DNA of 37,669 bases. It comes from Candidatus Desulfovibrio intestinigallinarum (GTDB lineage: Bacteria > Desulfobacterota > Desulfovibrionia > Desulfovibrionales > Desulfovibrionaceae). Location of the stretch: assembly GCA_019114565.1 (NCBI GenBank), contig DXFI01000072.1, positions 1-37,669 of the forward strand, in the 5' to 3' direction. A model generated the notes under the pieces. It did not search any database, was not told the DNA's origin, and was given only the letters and a program-made list of their open reading frames with translations. This document shows, in pieces, positions 1 through 8,718 of the stretch; position 1 is the first letter of the stretch, and each line of letters begins with the position of its first letter. The translations under genes were made by a program, and so were the position numbers.

Positions 1-133
1 GGGGGGCTTGGGGGGAAGGGAAAAACCTCTCGCGCCAGCAGCGACCGAAGGCGGCCGCAGGCCGTGCCCGTTGCGACGAAGGAAGCTACGGGCATCGACA
101 GCAGAGATGAGGGGTTTCCCTTCCCCCCAAACA
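1..133 (-). repeat. Family C hairpin with loop insert, copy C1 (truncated by window edge)
   Basis: 10-29 GGGGGGAAGGGAAAAACCTC pairs with 109-128 GAGGGGTTTCCCTTCCCCCC; insert from about 27 nearly identical to 8531-8635. Confidence 0.8.
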
Positions 134-158
134 ACTTATGAATAGTGTTAACAGGCCC

Positions 159-222
159 TGGAGCGTTTCAACTTTGAAAAAGGTGAAACGCGAGGCGGCG
201 GCACGGCGCCGCCCGGCTCTGT
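159..222 (+). repeat. Family A repeat, copy a (left part only)
   Basis: GGAGCGTTTCAACTTTGAAAAAGGTGAAACGCGAGGCGGCGGCACGGCGCCGCCCGGC. Confidence 0.8.
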
Positions 223-235
223 CGTTTTGCGGCCT

Positions 236-2131
236 TCAGGCCAGATGATGCTGGCGCATCTTGCGCCAGAGAGTATTCAGGCTGAGATCCAGCGCCGTGG
301 CAACCTTCTTGCGGCTTCCGCCGAAACGGCGCAGGCTTTCGCGCAGAATGGCGGCCTCCACGCGCTCCAGTCTTTCCCGCAGCGTGCCCTCCGCGGGCAC
401 GCCCGTTTCCGCTGACGCAGCCTCCCGCGGCGTCAGCTCCTGCTGGCGCATGCGCAACTCCTGAAGAATCTGAAGCCACAGGGAAAAATCATGCTTCCCC
501 GTGCCCAGCAGAAGCGCATAGCGCTGCAACAGCGCATCCAGCTCCCGGATATTGCCGGGCCAGTCATATTCCTGCAGCACCGGCGCAAAGGATTCCGGCA
601 GCGGTTCCAGGCGGCAGCCGCTCCGCTCCAGCAGACGCTGCGCCAGCCGGGGGATATCTTCCCTGCGTTCCCGCAGGGGCGGAATATCCAGACGCAGCAG
701 ACTCAGCCTGTAGAACAGATCCGCCCGGAAGCGCCCGGCCCGGACCTCGTGAACGAGATCCTTCCAGGAAGAACTGATGACGCGTACCCGGACGGTATAG
801 GGCCGCTCCCCGCCCAGGCGATAAATTTCTCCCGTTTCCAGCACCCGCAGCAGACGCACCTGCACCGCCGGAGAAATGTCCCCGATTTCGTCAAGGAAGA
901 TCGTACCGCCGGAGGCCACTTCCAGCAGCCCCTCCTTGCCGCCCCGCCGCGCGCCGGTAAAAGCCCCTTCCTCGTACCCGAAAAGCTCGCTTTCCAGCAG
1001 GGTTTCCGGCAGTGCGCCGCAGTTGAGCGCCACAAAGGGCCCCTTGCGCTGCGGGCTTTCCTGATGCACGGCATGCGCAAAGAGCTCCTTGCCGGTACCG
1101 CTCTCTCCGTGAATGTACAGAGCCCCGCCGGACGCGGCAAAACAGCGGGCCTTTTCCCGGGTAGCGCGCATGACGGGGCTGTCGCCGATGATGTCGGCAA
1201 AGGAATAGCGGGCCGACAGGGAATGATGCCGGTTCTTCTTCAGACGATTCTGTAATTCCCGGACCCGCGACGCGGGAGAAAGTACGGCAAAAGCGCCGCA
1301 GGATTTGCCGCGCACCGTAACGGGATGCGCCGAGAACAGCAGTTCCCGCCCCTTGCCCAGCGAGACGACACCCTCGGCAGGGCTGGAAGTCTGCATGACC
1401 CGCCGCAGACGGAGCTGCTCCACCAGCTCGGCCGCCTGCGGCAGCAGGTGACGGGCCATCTCGTTGTGCAGCACGAGCCGTTCCTCGGCATCGATCCCCA
1501 CAATGCCTTCATGCAGGGCTTCCACCATGCCGGACATCCAGGCAAGGCGCTCGTTGTCCCTGCGCATGGCTACGGCGATATTGACGGCCTCGTCCAGCGC
1601 CCGCTCCAGATTGCGCAGACTCGGCATGACGATGACCGCCGGGCAGTGCTGCGCCTGTGCCACCTCGGCGCTGATGCCGCCGCCCACGATGCAGCCCGCG
1701 CCCATTCTGATGGCCGAGGCAATGCCCTCCACATGTTCCTGCGTTGTCGTGAACAGAATGGGCAGAATGGAGATGTGCAGCAATTCGGCAAAAGGGCCCA
1801 CCCATTCGGGGATGCGCTCATAGCAGGTGACGGCAATGGACGAGCTGTACTGTCGCGCCTGCATCAGACTGCGCAGCACGGAAAGATGATCATTGGAAAT
1901 GGTCACGACAGGATGACGCAGCTGGCCACGCATCAGACGGCCGGTGCCGCCGCCCCCCAGAATGACCTCCACGCCGTCATCCAGCAGTTCCCGCGCCACG
2001 GGCAGCGCCTTTTCCATGGAGGCAAGACGTATTTCCATTCCCATGCCGCGTCCCTGGGCGTACTCGCGGACAGCCTCGGCAATGGCGCGGGAATTGGATA
2101 CAAAGGCAAAGCGAAAAGGATGCTCGGGCAT
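236..2131 (-). CDS. Sigma-54-dependent transcriptional regulator with PrpR-type N-terminal sensor, AAA+ domain and Fis-type HTH
   Basis: Walker A GESGTGKE, GAFTGA motif (YEEGAFTGARRGGKEGLLE), FLDEIGD Walker B, C-terminal Fis-like HTH (GGSRKKVATALDLSLNTLWRKM); N-terminus LGGGGTGRLMRGQLRHPVVTIS resembles PrpR_N. RBS GGAGG upstream of ATG. Confidence 0.92.
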   Translation of the reverse strand: MPEHPFRFAFVSNSRAIAEAVREYAQGRGMGMEIRLASMEKALPVARELLDDGVEVILGGGGTGRLMRGQLRHPVVTISNDHLSVLRSLMQARQYSSSIAVTCYERIPEWVGPFAELLHISILPILFTTTQEHVEGIASAIRMGAGCIVGGGISAEVAQAQHCPAVIVMPSLRNLERALDEAVNIAVAMRRDNERLAWMSGMVEALHEGIVGIDAEERLVLHNEMARHLLPQAAELVEQLRLRRVMQTSSPAEGVVSLGKGRELLFSAHPVTVRGKSCGAFAVLSPASRVRELQNRLKKNRHHSLSARYSFADIIGDSPVMRATREKARCFAASGGALYIHGESGTGKELFAHAVHQESPQRKGPFVALNCGALPETLLESELFGYEEGAFTGARRGGKEGLLEVASGGTIFLDEIGDISPAVQVRLLRVLETGEIYRLGGERPYTVRVRVISSSWKDLVHEVRAGRFRADLFYRLSLLRLDIPPLRERREDIPRLAQRLLERSGCRLEPLPESFAPVLQEYDWPGNIRELDALLQRYALLLGTGKHDFSLWLQILQELRMRQQELTPREAASAETGVPAEGTLRERLERVEAAILRESLRRFGGSRKKVATALDLSLNTLWRKMRQHHLA

Positions 2132-2429
2132 GAAACCTCCCGGGCTGATGTTCTCCGCAGCAAACCGGAACGCGGGATCGCGGAACAGAAAACACCCTCT
2201 GCAACGGCGCAGCTTCAGGGCTGCCCTGTTCTACTCTCGAAACTGCCCGGCATACAACGGCGGATCTCCCCCTGCGCAGGGAGAAAAATCACTCGCCTGC
2301 GGGAACTCCTTTTTCCCCGCGGACGATACCGGAACATGCCGCAATCCGCTCCCGGCATCAAAACGCGCAGGCATCCCGCCCTTTGCGCTCATGCCCCGTG
2401 AAGGGGCGTCATGAAAAACGCCGACACCC

Positions 2430-2520
2430 CCCGCAGCGCCGGCGCCTCGGGGGGAAGGACGGGGAACCGGGGGAAGGGAACCCTGTGCGTCGGCAGAGGG
2501 CCTTCCCCCGGAAAAACATC
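2430..2520 (-). repeat. Family C hairpin, copy C2 (diverged), downstream of the sulfotransferase gene
   Basis: Minus strand TTTTTCCGGGGGAAGGCCCT...AGGGTTCCCTTCCCCCGGTTCCCCGTCCTTCCCCCC, collinear with the copies after mnmA and yebC. Confidence 0.65.
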
Positions 2521-2527
2521 CGGAAGT

Positions 2528-3682
2528 CTACAGCACAACGTCTCCCACATAGCGGCGCTTGACGCAGAAATGCTGCTTCCACGCTGCCCAGGCGCGCTGG
2601 CCGATGATCATTTCCTCGTCGGGGTCGCCGATGGGGAAGGGTCTGGGAGCCGTCGCCGGGTCCCACAGGCCCTTTTTCCGGCGCTCTTCGCGCTGATCGA
2701 TGAGCCAGTCGTTATAGCTTTCATAGACGATATGGCCTTCAAAGCCGTCAAGCGTCGCCGCCCGGATGCGACCGTCAAACTCCTTGTACTTGGCGATCAT
2801 CAGATCGGAAGGCATTTCCGGCTCCACATCGTTCTTGTAGCCGGCTTCCTCCAGCTCCTTGCCCGCGACAGCGGCAAAGATGCGCTGATCACGCGGCGAC
2901 AGCAGGTCCTTGTAAATGCCCACGTACTTGTCGGAGATGGGCTTGCCCAGCGGCGCATGGTCGCGGGACGCTCCGCGGGCCTTGCACAGATCGGTCTTGT
3001 AAAAATCGAACATCCCTTCCTCGAACTCCTCGCCGAGGAATTCGCACACCCCGCGCATGACGCGCTCGGGCTCGCGCACCAGATCCTCATACCGCAGATC
3101 GAGCCAGAGACCGCGCTCGCGCAGCGGTTCGCGCCACTCCTTGACGGCGTTCCAGCAGCGCTTCCAGGAGTGGGCCGCGCAATAGATATTGGTCGGGCCG
3201 AAGGAGGACTCCAGATAGTCTACGCAGGCGTCGCGGCCGTCCCGCGTGATGTAGATGAACTGGGCGTCCGGGAAATCATGGTGCATGGGTCCCACAAAGT
3301 AAAGATTGTGCGGCGTTTTCTCGCCCCAGCGGGGCTTCTGCACATAGCGGGCAAAGCGCATGTGCATGGCCGCATACAGGCCGGCAAAGCTGCGTTCGGG
3401 AGCCAGCTCGATGACTTCGTCAAGGATGGTCCGCGGGTTGACCTTCATGCCCCAGAACGGCGTTTTCAGCCCGAAGACCATTTCCTCGGCCAGCGTGCGG
3501 AAGTTGGCTTCCACCGACAAATCGCCGTAGGTATGCAGGTAGGGATAGAAACGGGGATAGTACCACACCACTTCCGGGACGGCGATACGGGAATGGCAGC
3601 CCAGCAGGGCCATTACCAGGGTCGTGCCGGAGCGTTCGGCGCCAATCATGAAAATGGGACGTTCTTTCAGAATGAGAGCCAT
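2528..3682 (-). CDS. Sulfotransferase family protein (PAPS-type P-loop)
   Basis: Start chosen at MALILKERPIFMIGAERSGTTLVMALL (5' PSB-like loop) with RBS AAAGGAG; YITRDGRDACVDYLESSFG matches the 3' PAPS-binding region. The longer ORF to 3826 is probably an over-extended start. Confidence 0.88.
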   Translation of the reverse strand: MALILKERPIFMIGAERSGTTLVMALLGCHSRIAVPEVVWYYPRFYPYLHTYGDLSVEANFRTLAEEMVFGLKTPFWGMKVNPRTILDEVIELAPERSFAGLYAAMHMRFARYVQKPRWGEKTPHNLYFVGPMHHDFPDAQFIYITRDGRDACVDYLESSFGPTNIYCAAHSWKRCWNAVKEWREPLRERGLWLDLRYEDLVREPERVMRGVCEFLGEEFEEGMFDFYKTDLCKARGASRDHAPLGKPISDKYVGIYKDLLSPRDQRIFAAVAGKELEEAGYKNDVEPEMPSDLMIAKYKEFDGRIRAATLDGFEGHIVYESYNDWLIDQREERRKKGLWDPATAPRPFPIGDPDEEMIIGQRAWAAWKQHFCVKRRYVGDVVL

Positions 3683-3774
3683 CAGACGTTCTCCTTTGCA
3701 AGATGATGAAATACGCTGTGCGGCAGAAACCGCTTCCGCCCCGCCTCTGCCGCAAGGCCGGGGGCCTTCCGGGG

Positions 3775-4521
3775 TCAGAACTGCCCCAGGGAGCGAACAA
3801 CGATGTAGGCGCCGAGCAGGATGCACACGACGGAGACCATCCTCTTCAGGACGCCGCCCGAAACGGTGTGCGCAAGACGCGCCCCGCAGACCACGCCGAC
3901 AAGTTCCGCGCCCGTAACCCAGGCCGCCAGCGACAGATCCACAAAACCGTGCATGACGTTGCCGATGGAACCCGACGCCGCCGCCGTAATCTGGATGACC
4001 TGACTTGTGGCAATGGCCGTCAGCGGGGCAAAGCCCAGCACCACCATCAGGGGAACGGACAGCACAGGGCCGCCCACGCCCGTCAGCCCGGAGCCGAAGC
4101 CCACCACCGCGCCAATCAGCACCAGCCCCAGCTTTTGCGAAAGCGTGCCTTCATAGACGCGGGTTCCGCCTCTGGCCGGCCGCAGCGCGTAGACGCCGGC
4201 AAAGATGATGATCGCTCCCAGCACCAGATTCAGCACATGGGCCGGCGCATGCGCGTTGACCAGGGAACCGGGATAGCCCGCCAGCAGCCCCCCCACGCAC
4301 ACCGGGATGGTAATGCGCCAGTCAATGCTCCCGTGCCGCTGGTACAGCCAGGTTCCCAGAAGCCCCGTAAACAGAAAGCTGAACAGGGAAGTGCCCATGG
4401 CCATGTGCGTGGACATGCCCGTGATGCCGGACAGGGCCGGAATGAGAAGAATGCCGCCGACGCCGACAGTGCCAATCAGCGCCCCCACGACAACAGCCAC
4501 CACAAGAAGAAGGACAAACAC
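3775..4521 (-). CDS. TauE/SafE-family sulfite/organosulfonate exporter-like permease (GTG start)
   Basis: Repeated glycine-rich halves (GALIGTVGVGGILLIPAL ... GFGSGLTGVGGPVLSVPLMVVLGF) typical of TauE/SafE; about 8 hydrophobic segments. Confidence 0.88.
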   Translation of the reverse strand: MFVLLLVVAVVVGALIGTVGVGGILLIPALSGITGMSTHMAMGTSLFSFLFTGLLGTWLYQRHGSIDWRITIPVCVGGLLAGYPGSLVNAHAPAHVLNLVLGAIIIFAGVYALRPARGGTRVYEGTLSQKLGLVLIGAVVGFGSGLTGVGGPVLSVPLMVVLGFAPLTAIATSQVIQITAAASGSIGNVMHGFVDLSLAAWVTGAELVGVVCGARLAHTVSGGVLKRMVSVVCILLGAYIVVRSLGQF

Positions 4522-4690
4522 GGTGCATTACCCCCGGAAAAACAGATTCTGCACTCAGAGAGCAAACAGCATGCCACGATTTAACATATTAAAATAAAAG
4601 AATATTTTTTCAAAAAATAAAATCATCCATTCTATTACTGCAATTTAAGCATCTCAAAAATCGCATGCCCGTCTTCCGCCCGCGCACGGC

Positions 4691-4726
4691 GGAAAAAAAG
4701 AAAGCGCCCGGCATGACACCGGGCGC
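4691..4726 (-). terminator. Rho-independent terminator of the DASS transporter gene
   Basis: Stem GCGCCCGG/CCGGGCGC followed on the minus strand by TTTCTTTTTTTCC, just downstream of the stop at 4801. Confidence 0.75.
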
Positions 4727-4800
4727 GGAGGGGGTGTTCGACAACCCCGACGGAAGCTCTCCGGAGGAGAAGGGCAGCTCCGTCGCAAGGGCGAACAGCC

Positions 4801-6279
4801 TTACTTGGGAGGCAGGATATAGAAATCAAGACCAAGCCATACGACCGTCACATAGAAGAAGGCAAAGGTCAGGGCAACGGACAGGACGCAGGCAATAATC
4901 CCCCAGACGAACATGGTCCGCAGATTGGCGCCATAACCGGCGACGATACCCTGTGCGCCGGTGGCTGAGGCCACGGCATAGGCCCAGCTGATGGCCGAAC
5001 CCGTCACCCAGACCCAGGCCACAGCCCCGAATTCAAGCCCCCGCCAGGAATCCATGGCCTCGATGGCCAGCGGCACCATGACACCCGCGGCGGCCGTGTC
5101 GCTGGTCACCTGCGACAGCAGGTTGGGGAACAGGCTCCAGGCAAAGAGCGACAGCGTGTCATTCACGCCCACAAAGGGGGCCAGCCACTGGCTGAACACG
5201 GCTCCCGCGCCTGTGGCCGACAGAATCTTGCTCAGAGCCACCGAGGCAGGCCACATGAAGATGATCGTAACGGGAAAGAACTTGCGCAGCGTCTGCGCGG
5301 AAAGGACAGTCTCGCCGGGACACGTCCGGGAGGGAACAAAGAGCAGAATCATGGGAATGATGCAGAACATCTGCGTCGGCTTCAGCCAGTCCCACATGGG
5401 GCCCTTAGTCCACGGCGCATACAGCGGCTGCAGAACAGCCAGGCCGATGGCCAGCACAAAGGCAAAGAAGGATATCTTCTCCTCAAACGTCATGGGACCG
5501 AGCTTGTCCAGCTCCTGACGGTAAAAGTCACGCGTACCGCCGAACGTTTCACGATCCGAGGGCATGAAGAACATCAGAATGCCCACGGCCAGAATGATGA
5601 CCAGAGAAACGGGCACCATGCGCAGCGTCCAGTCTATAAAATAAATATCGTAACCAAGATACTTGTTGAGCAGACCGAACGTCACCACGGACTGCCCGCC
5701 GCCCAGCGGCGTTGCCATGCCGCCCACGGAAGCCCCCCAGGCAACGGCAATCAGAATGTTGGAGGCAGCCTTCGAATTCCAGCGCTGCTCATTATTTTCA
5801 TAGCCCACGTACATCAGCGCGGCCACGGCAATGGGAGCGAACATGGCCGCCACCGTCGTATTGCCGACCACAAAGGAGGTAATGGCGCACAGCACAAACC
5901 AGCCGGCAGTCTGGGCCCGTACGTTGCCGCTGACACGCATGAGAAAATTAAGGGCGAGGCGGCGGGCAAAGCCCCAGCGCACCCAGGCGGCCGTAATGGC
6001 GGTAGCGCCGAAAATAAGCACGGCCTCCTTGTGCACATAGGCTTCCATGACCTTGGTCAGAGGCATGTAGCCGTAGATGCAGGCCACAAAAAGCGGCACC
6101 AGGCAGGTCAGCTTGATATCCACAACCGTCGTGACCCACCACCAGACCATCCAGAAGAGTATACCGAAGGCGAACCGGGCATTTAACGGCCCGAAGCAGG
6201 GCAGCGCCAGCGCCACAAGCAGCAGAGCCGGACCGCCGAGAAAGAGGAGCAGCCACTTGCCGGAAACCGAAGACTTCAT
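4801..6279 (-). CDS. DASS/SLC13-family anion (dicarboxylate/sulfate):sodium symporter
   Basis: Polytopic protein with GNTTVAAMFAPIAVAALMYV and LLSQVTSDTAAAGVMVPLAI, SLC13-like signature segments. Start at MKSSVSGKWLLLFLGG with RBS GGAGG. Confidence 0.85.
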   Translation of the reverse strand: MKSSVSGKWLLLFLGGPALLLVALALPCFGPLNARFAFGILFWMVWWWVTTVVDIKLTCLVPLFVACIYGYMPLTKVMEAYVHKEAVLIFGATAITAAWVRWGFARRLALNFLMRVSGNVRAQTAGWFVLCAITSFVVGNTTVAAMFAPIAVAALMYVGYENNEQRWNSKAASNILIAVAWGASVGGMATPLGGGQSVVTFGLLNKYLGYDIYFIDWTLRMVPVSLVIILAVGILMFFMPSDRETFGGTRDFYRQELDKLGPMTFEEKISFFAFVLAIGLAVLQPLYAPWTKGPMWDWLKPTQMFCIIPMILLFVPSRTCPGETVLSAQTLRKFFPVTIIFMWPASVALSKILSATGAGAVFSQWLAPFVGVNDTLSLFAWSLFPNLLSQVTSDTAAAGVMVPLAIEAMDSWRGLEFGAVAWVWVTGSAISWAYAVASATGAQGIVAGYGANLRTMFVWGIIACVLSVALTFAFFYVTVVWLGLDFYILPPK

Positions 6280-6994
6280 AGACCATCCTCCGGGAAGATA
6301 TGAAAGGTGAAAACCGTGCCCGAAGCCGAAAATCCGCCGCAATGCCGCTATCTGCCGGACGCTTCCCGCCCCGTTGCAGCGAGAGGCCCTTCCGGTGGCG
6401 GCACAGGAATATGCTCACTCCCGAATCGGACAAACGCCGATGCCATTCTGAAAAACGGAGTCGCCCCAGCTCTCCGCGCCGCCGCGCACCGGCGGCGCAT
6501 TCACGGCTCCTTCCGCATCAGGTCCGCGCAACCTGCAAAAAACGGAACTTGCCAAAAGGCAGCGGAAGATGTACTTGCCCCAGATGCTGCGACGCCCGCC
6601 GTTTTCAGAACAGGCCGCCGGGCCCGCATCGCGGCTTTTCCGCCGCATGAGCCCGGGCGTTCGCAGAAAGAGGCGCGGCATTCTGTCAGCGGCACAAACG
6701 CATCCGGCATGCTTCATGATGCATCCGCAACCATTCCGACAGAAAGTACCGCCGCGTTTCCCGCAGCAGACACGCACAGTGCGTCTTCCTTTCCCCGCAT
6801 TTCATCGGCATTCGTTGTGAATAAAAGAGCAAGTCCTGTGCCACAGGATTTTTACACGTCAACACACTGTAACTACTTATCTTTTTATTTTTCACTCTTA
6901 TAAAAGCCATTTGATTTCTGCAAAGGGGGATCTCAAAAATGAAACCGTCGCAGCACAGGGGTCCGCACGCCGGCGCAGGAAGGCAGGAAACACC

Positions 6995-8113
6995 ATGCGT
7001 ATAGCCGTGGCCGTCAGCGGCGGCGTGGACAGTCTGTGTGCTCTGCTCCGTCTGTCGCGCGCGGGGCACGATGTGCTGGCCCTGCACGGGCTTTTTCTCC
7101 CGGATGCGACAGCGGACGGGCCCGCGCCCGAAGGTCTGCGCAGGGCCTGCCGGACCCTCGGTCTGGAATTTCATGTGGCGGATTTGCGGGAAGCCTTCCG
7201 GCAGGCGGTCATGGAGCCTTTTGCGGCGGCCTATGCGGCGGGCGAAACGCCCAACCCCTGCGCCCTCTGCAATCAGCGCATCAAGTTCGGCGTCCTTCAG
7301 GATGCCGCCCTGGCGCTGGGGGCCGATCTGCTGGCCACAGGTCACTACGCGCGTCTTGCCTCCGCAACGGAGTACGACGCCGCATGGGCCGCGACCCTGC
7401 CGCACGGGCCGGATCGTCCGCCGCTGCTGCTGGCCGCGGGGGCCGACGCAGCCAAGGATCAAAGTTATTTTCTGGCTCTCGTGCCGCCGCAGCGCCTGCA
7501 ACGGGCCCTTTTTCCGCTGGAACGGCGCACCAAGGCGGAAAGCATCGCCGAAGTGGCGGCCGCCGGTCTTGACGTGCCCGTTCCCGGAGAGAGTCAGGAA
7601 ATATGCTTCATTCCTGCGGCGGAAGATGCCTACCGGGATTTTCTGCGCCGTCAGTGGGCGGCGCAGGGCCTGCCCGTGCCCGCAGGCGGCCCCGTCGTGC
7701 TGGAAGACGGCCGGGAAATCGGACGGCACGGCGGTCTGTGGCGGCATACCGAAGGCCAGCGCCGGGGTCTTGGCATTGCCTGGAGCGAACCGCTCTACGT
7801 GCTGGGCAAGGACAGAGACAGCAACAGTCTGATCGTAGGCCCGCGCGACCGCCTCGGTATGCGCGCCTGCCGTGCCCGGCAGGTGGTCCTGCACGTCCCG
7901 CCCCGTCTCTGGCCCGCTACGGTTCTGGCGCGCGTCCGCCACCGCCAGCGCCCCGCCCCGGCGCAGGTCGTTCTCGACGGCGACACCCTGCGCATCACGC
8001 CGCACGAATCCCAGTTCCCCGGCGCTCCCGGGCAAATCGCCGCCGTCTACAGCATGGACGGCCTTGTGCTGGCAGGCGGCATTCTGGATCAAATCGCCAT
8101 GCTCCCGCGTTGA
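6995..8113 (+). CDS. mnmA: tRNA-specific 2-thiouridylase MnmA
   Basis: PP-loop AVSGGVDS, NPCALCNQRIKFG with catalytic Cys, DQSYFLALV, GESQEICFIP second Cys. Start set at MRIAVAVSGG with upstream AGGCAGGAAA. Confidence 0.92.
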   Translation: MRIAVAVSGGVDSLCALLRLSRAGHDVLALHGLFLPDATADGPAPEGLRRACRTLGLEFHVADLREAFRQAVMEPFAAAYAAGETPNPCALCNQRIKFGVLQDAALALGADLLATGHYARLASATEYDAAWAATLPHGPDRPPLLLAAGADAAKDQSYFLALVPPQRLQRALFPLERRTKAESIAEVAAAGLDVPVPGESQEICFIPAAEDAYRDFLRRQWAAQGLPVPAGGPVVLEDGREIGRHGGLWRHTEGQRRGLGIAWSEPLYVLGKDRDSNSLIVGPRDRLGMRACRARQVVLHVPPRLWPATVLARVRHRQRPAPAQVVLDGDTLRITPHESQFPGAPGQIAAVYSMDGLVLAGGILDQIAMLPR

Positions 8114-8134
8114 GAAGCGTTGTGGAAGGCTTTT

Positions 8135-8187
8135 CCGGGGGAGGGGAACCCCCTTGGCTAGCGCGCAAGGGTGTTCCCCTCCCCCCG
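8135..8187 (+). repeat. Family C G-arm/C-arm hairpin, copy C3, downstream of mnmA
   Basis: CCGGGGGAGGGGAACCCCCTTG...CAAGGGTGTTCCCCTCCCCCCGG near-perfect stem, then CCCCCACCCTTCCCCCAACGCGCTTTT shared with other copies. Confidence 0.8.
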
Positions 8188-8280
8188 GCCCCCACCCTTC
8201 CCCCAACGCGCTTTTCTCAAAAAAACGGAACGATACGAAAACGCCGGAGCTTTCCTTTCGGTAATCGTCTCCCGGAAAAA

Positions 8281-8403
8281 TAAAACGCGAGGCTGCGGCA
8301 CAGCCCACCCAGCCCAAAGTGAGCGAAAAAAAACGCATTTTTTCCACGAAACGACAGGCCGTATGGTTTGAAATGTGAAGCGTTTCAAACTGAAAATGCC
8401 ATA
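8281..8403 (+). repeat. Family A multi-hairpin repeat, copy b (5' end truncated)
   Basis: Matches other copies: AACGCGAGGC..., CACGAAACGACAGGCCGTATGGTTTGAAATGTGAAGCGTTTCAAACTGAAAATG. Confidence 0.85.
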
Positions 8404-8432
8404 GAATATTTGATGAACGTTTGCTGCTGGCT

Positions 8433-8640
8433 TCCCCGTCTTCCGAAAAAGCGCGCTGGGGAAAGGATGGGGGGCTTGGGGGGAAGGGCCCAGCCTTTTC
8501 ACAGCGCAGCGAGAAAAGGCGTTCTCGTAGTCCTCTCGCGCGAGCAGCGACCGAATGGCGGCCGCAGGCCGTGCCCGTTGCGACGAAGGAAGCTACGGGC
8601 ATCGACAGCAGAGATGAGGGGTTTCCCTTCCCCCCAACAG
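8433..8640 (-). repeat. Family C hairpin with loop insert, copy C4 (downstream of the lactate permease, minus-strand sense)
   Basis: GGGGGGAAGGG at 8478-8488 complements CCCTTCCCCCC at about 8625-8635; from about 8531 the insert is nearly identical to window start 27-133. Confidence 0.85.
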
Positions 8641-8657
8641 ACTACGGGCACAGACGC

Positions 8658-8695
8658 AAAAAGCCCTCCGCAGGAGAACCTGCGGAGGGCTTTTT
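8658..8695. terminator. Bidirectional rho-independent terminator
   Basis: AAAAAGCCCTCCGCAGG-AGAA-CCTGCGGAGGGCTTTTT perfect stem with A/T tails, just downstream of the lactate permease stop at 8719. Confidence 0.9.
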
Positions 8696-8718
8696 ACATC
8701 AGGGGCACGGCGTACGTG

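Noticed and set aside
1325-2401. 358-aa plus-strand ORF opposite the PrpR-like regulator
   Set aside because: Compositionally biased antisense frame; the regulator on the minus strand has full AAA+ motifs.
6280-6500. Sigma-54 promoter upstream of the DASS symporter (minus-strand GGGCCTCTCGCTGCAAC and TGGCATCGGCGTTTGT)
   Set aside because: Each matches only one half of the -24/-12 consensus; too weak to claim despite the nearby sigma-54 activator.
6343-6990. tRNA or riboswitch in the long spacer before mnmA
   Set aside because: No cloverleaf or TPsiC-like GGTTCRANYCC match and no recognisable riboswitch core by eye; needs tRNAscan-SE/Infernal.
6686-8602. 638-aa minus-strand ORF spanning mnmA and repeats
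   Set aside because: Antisense to the well-supported mnmA and running through repeats; no recognisable domain.
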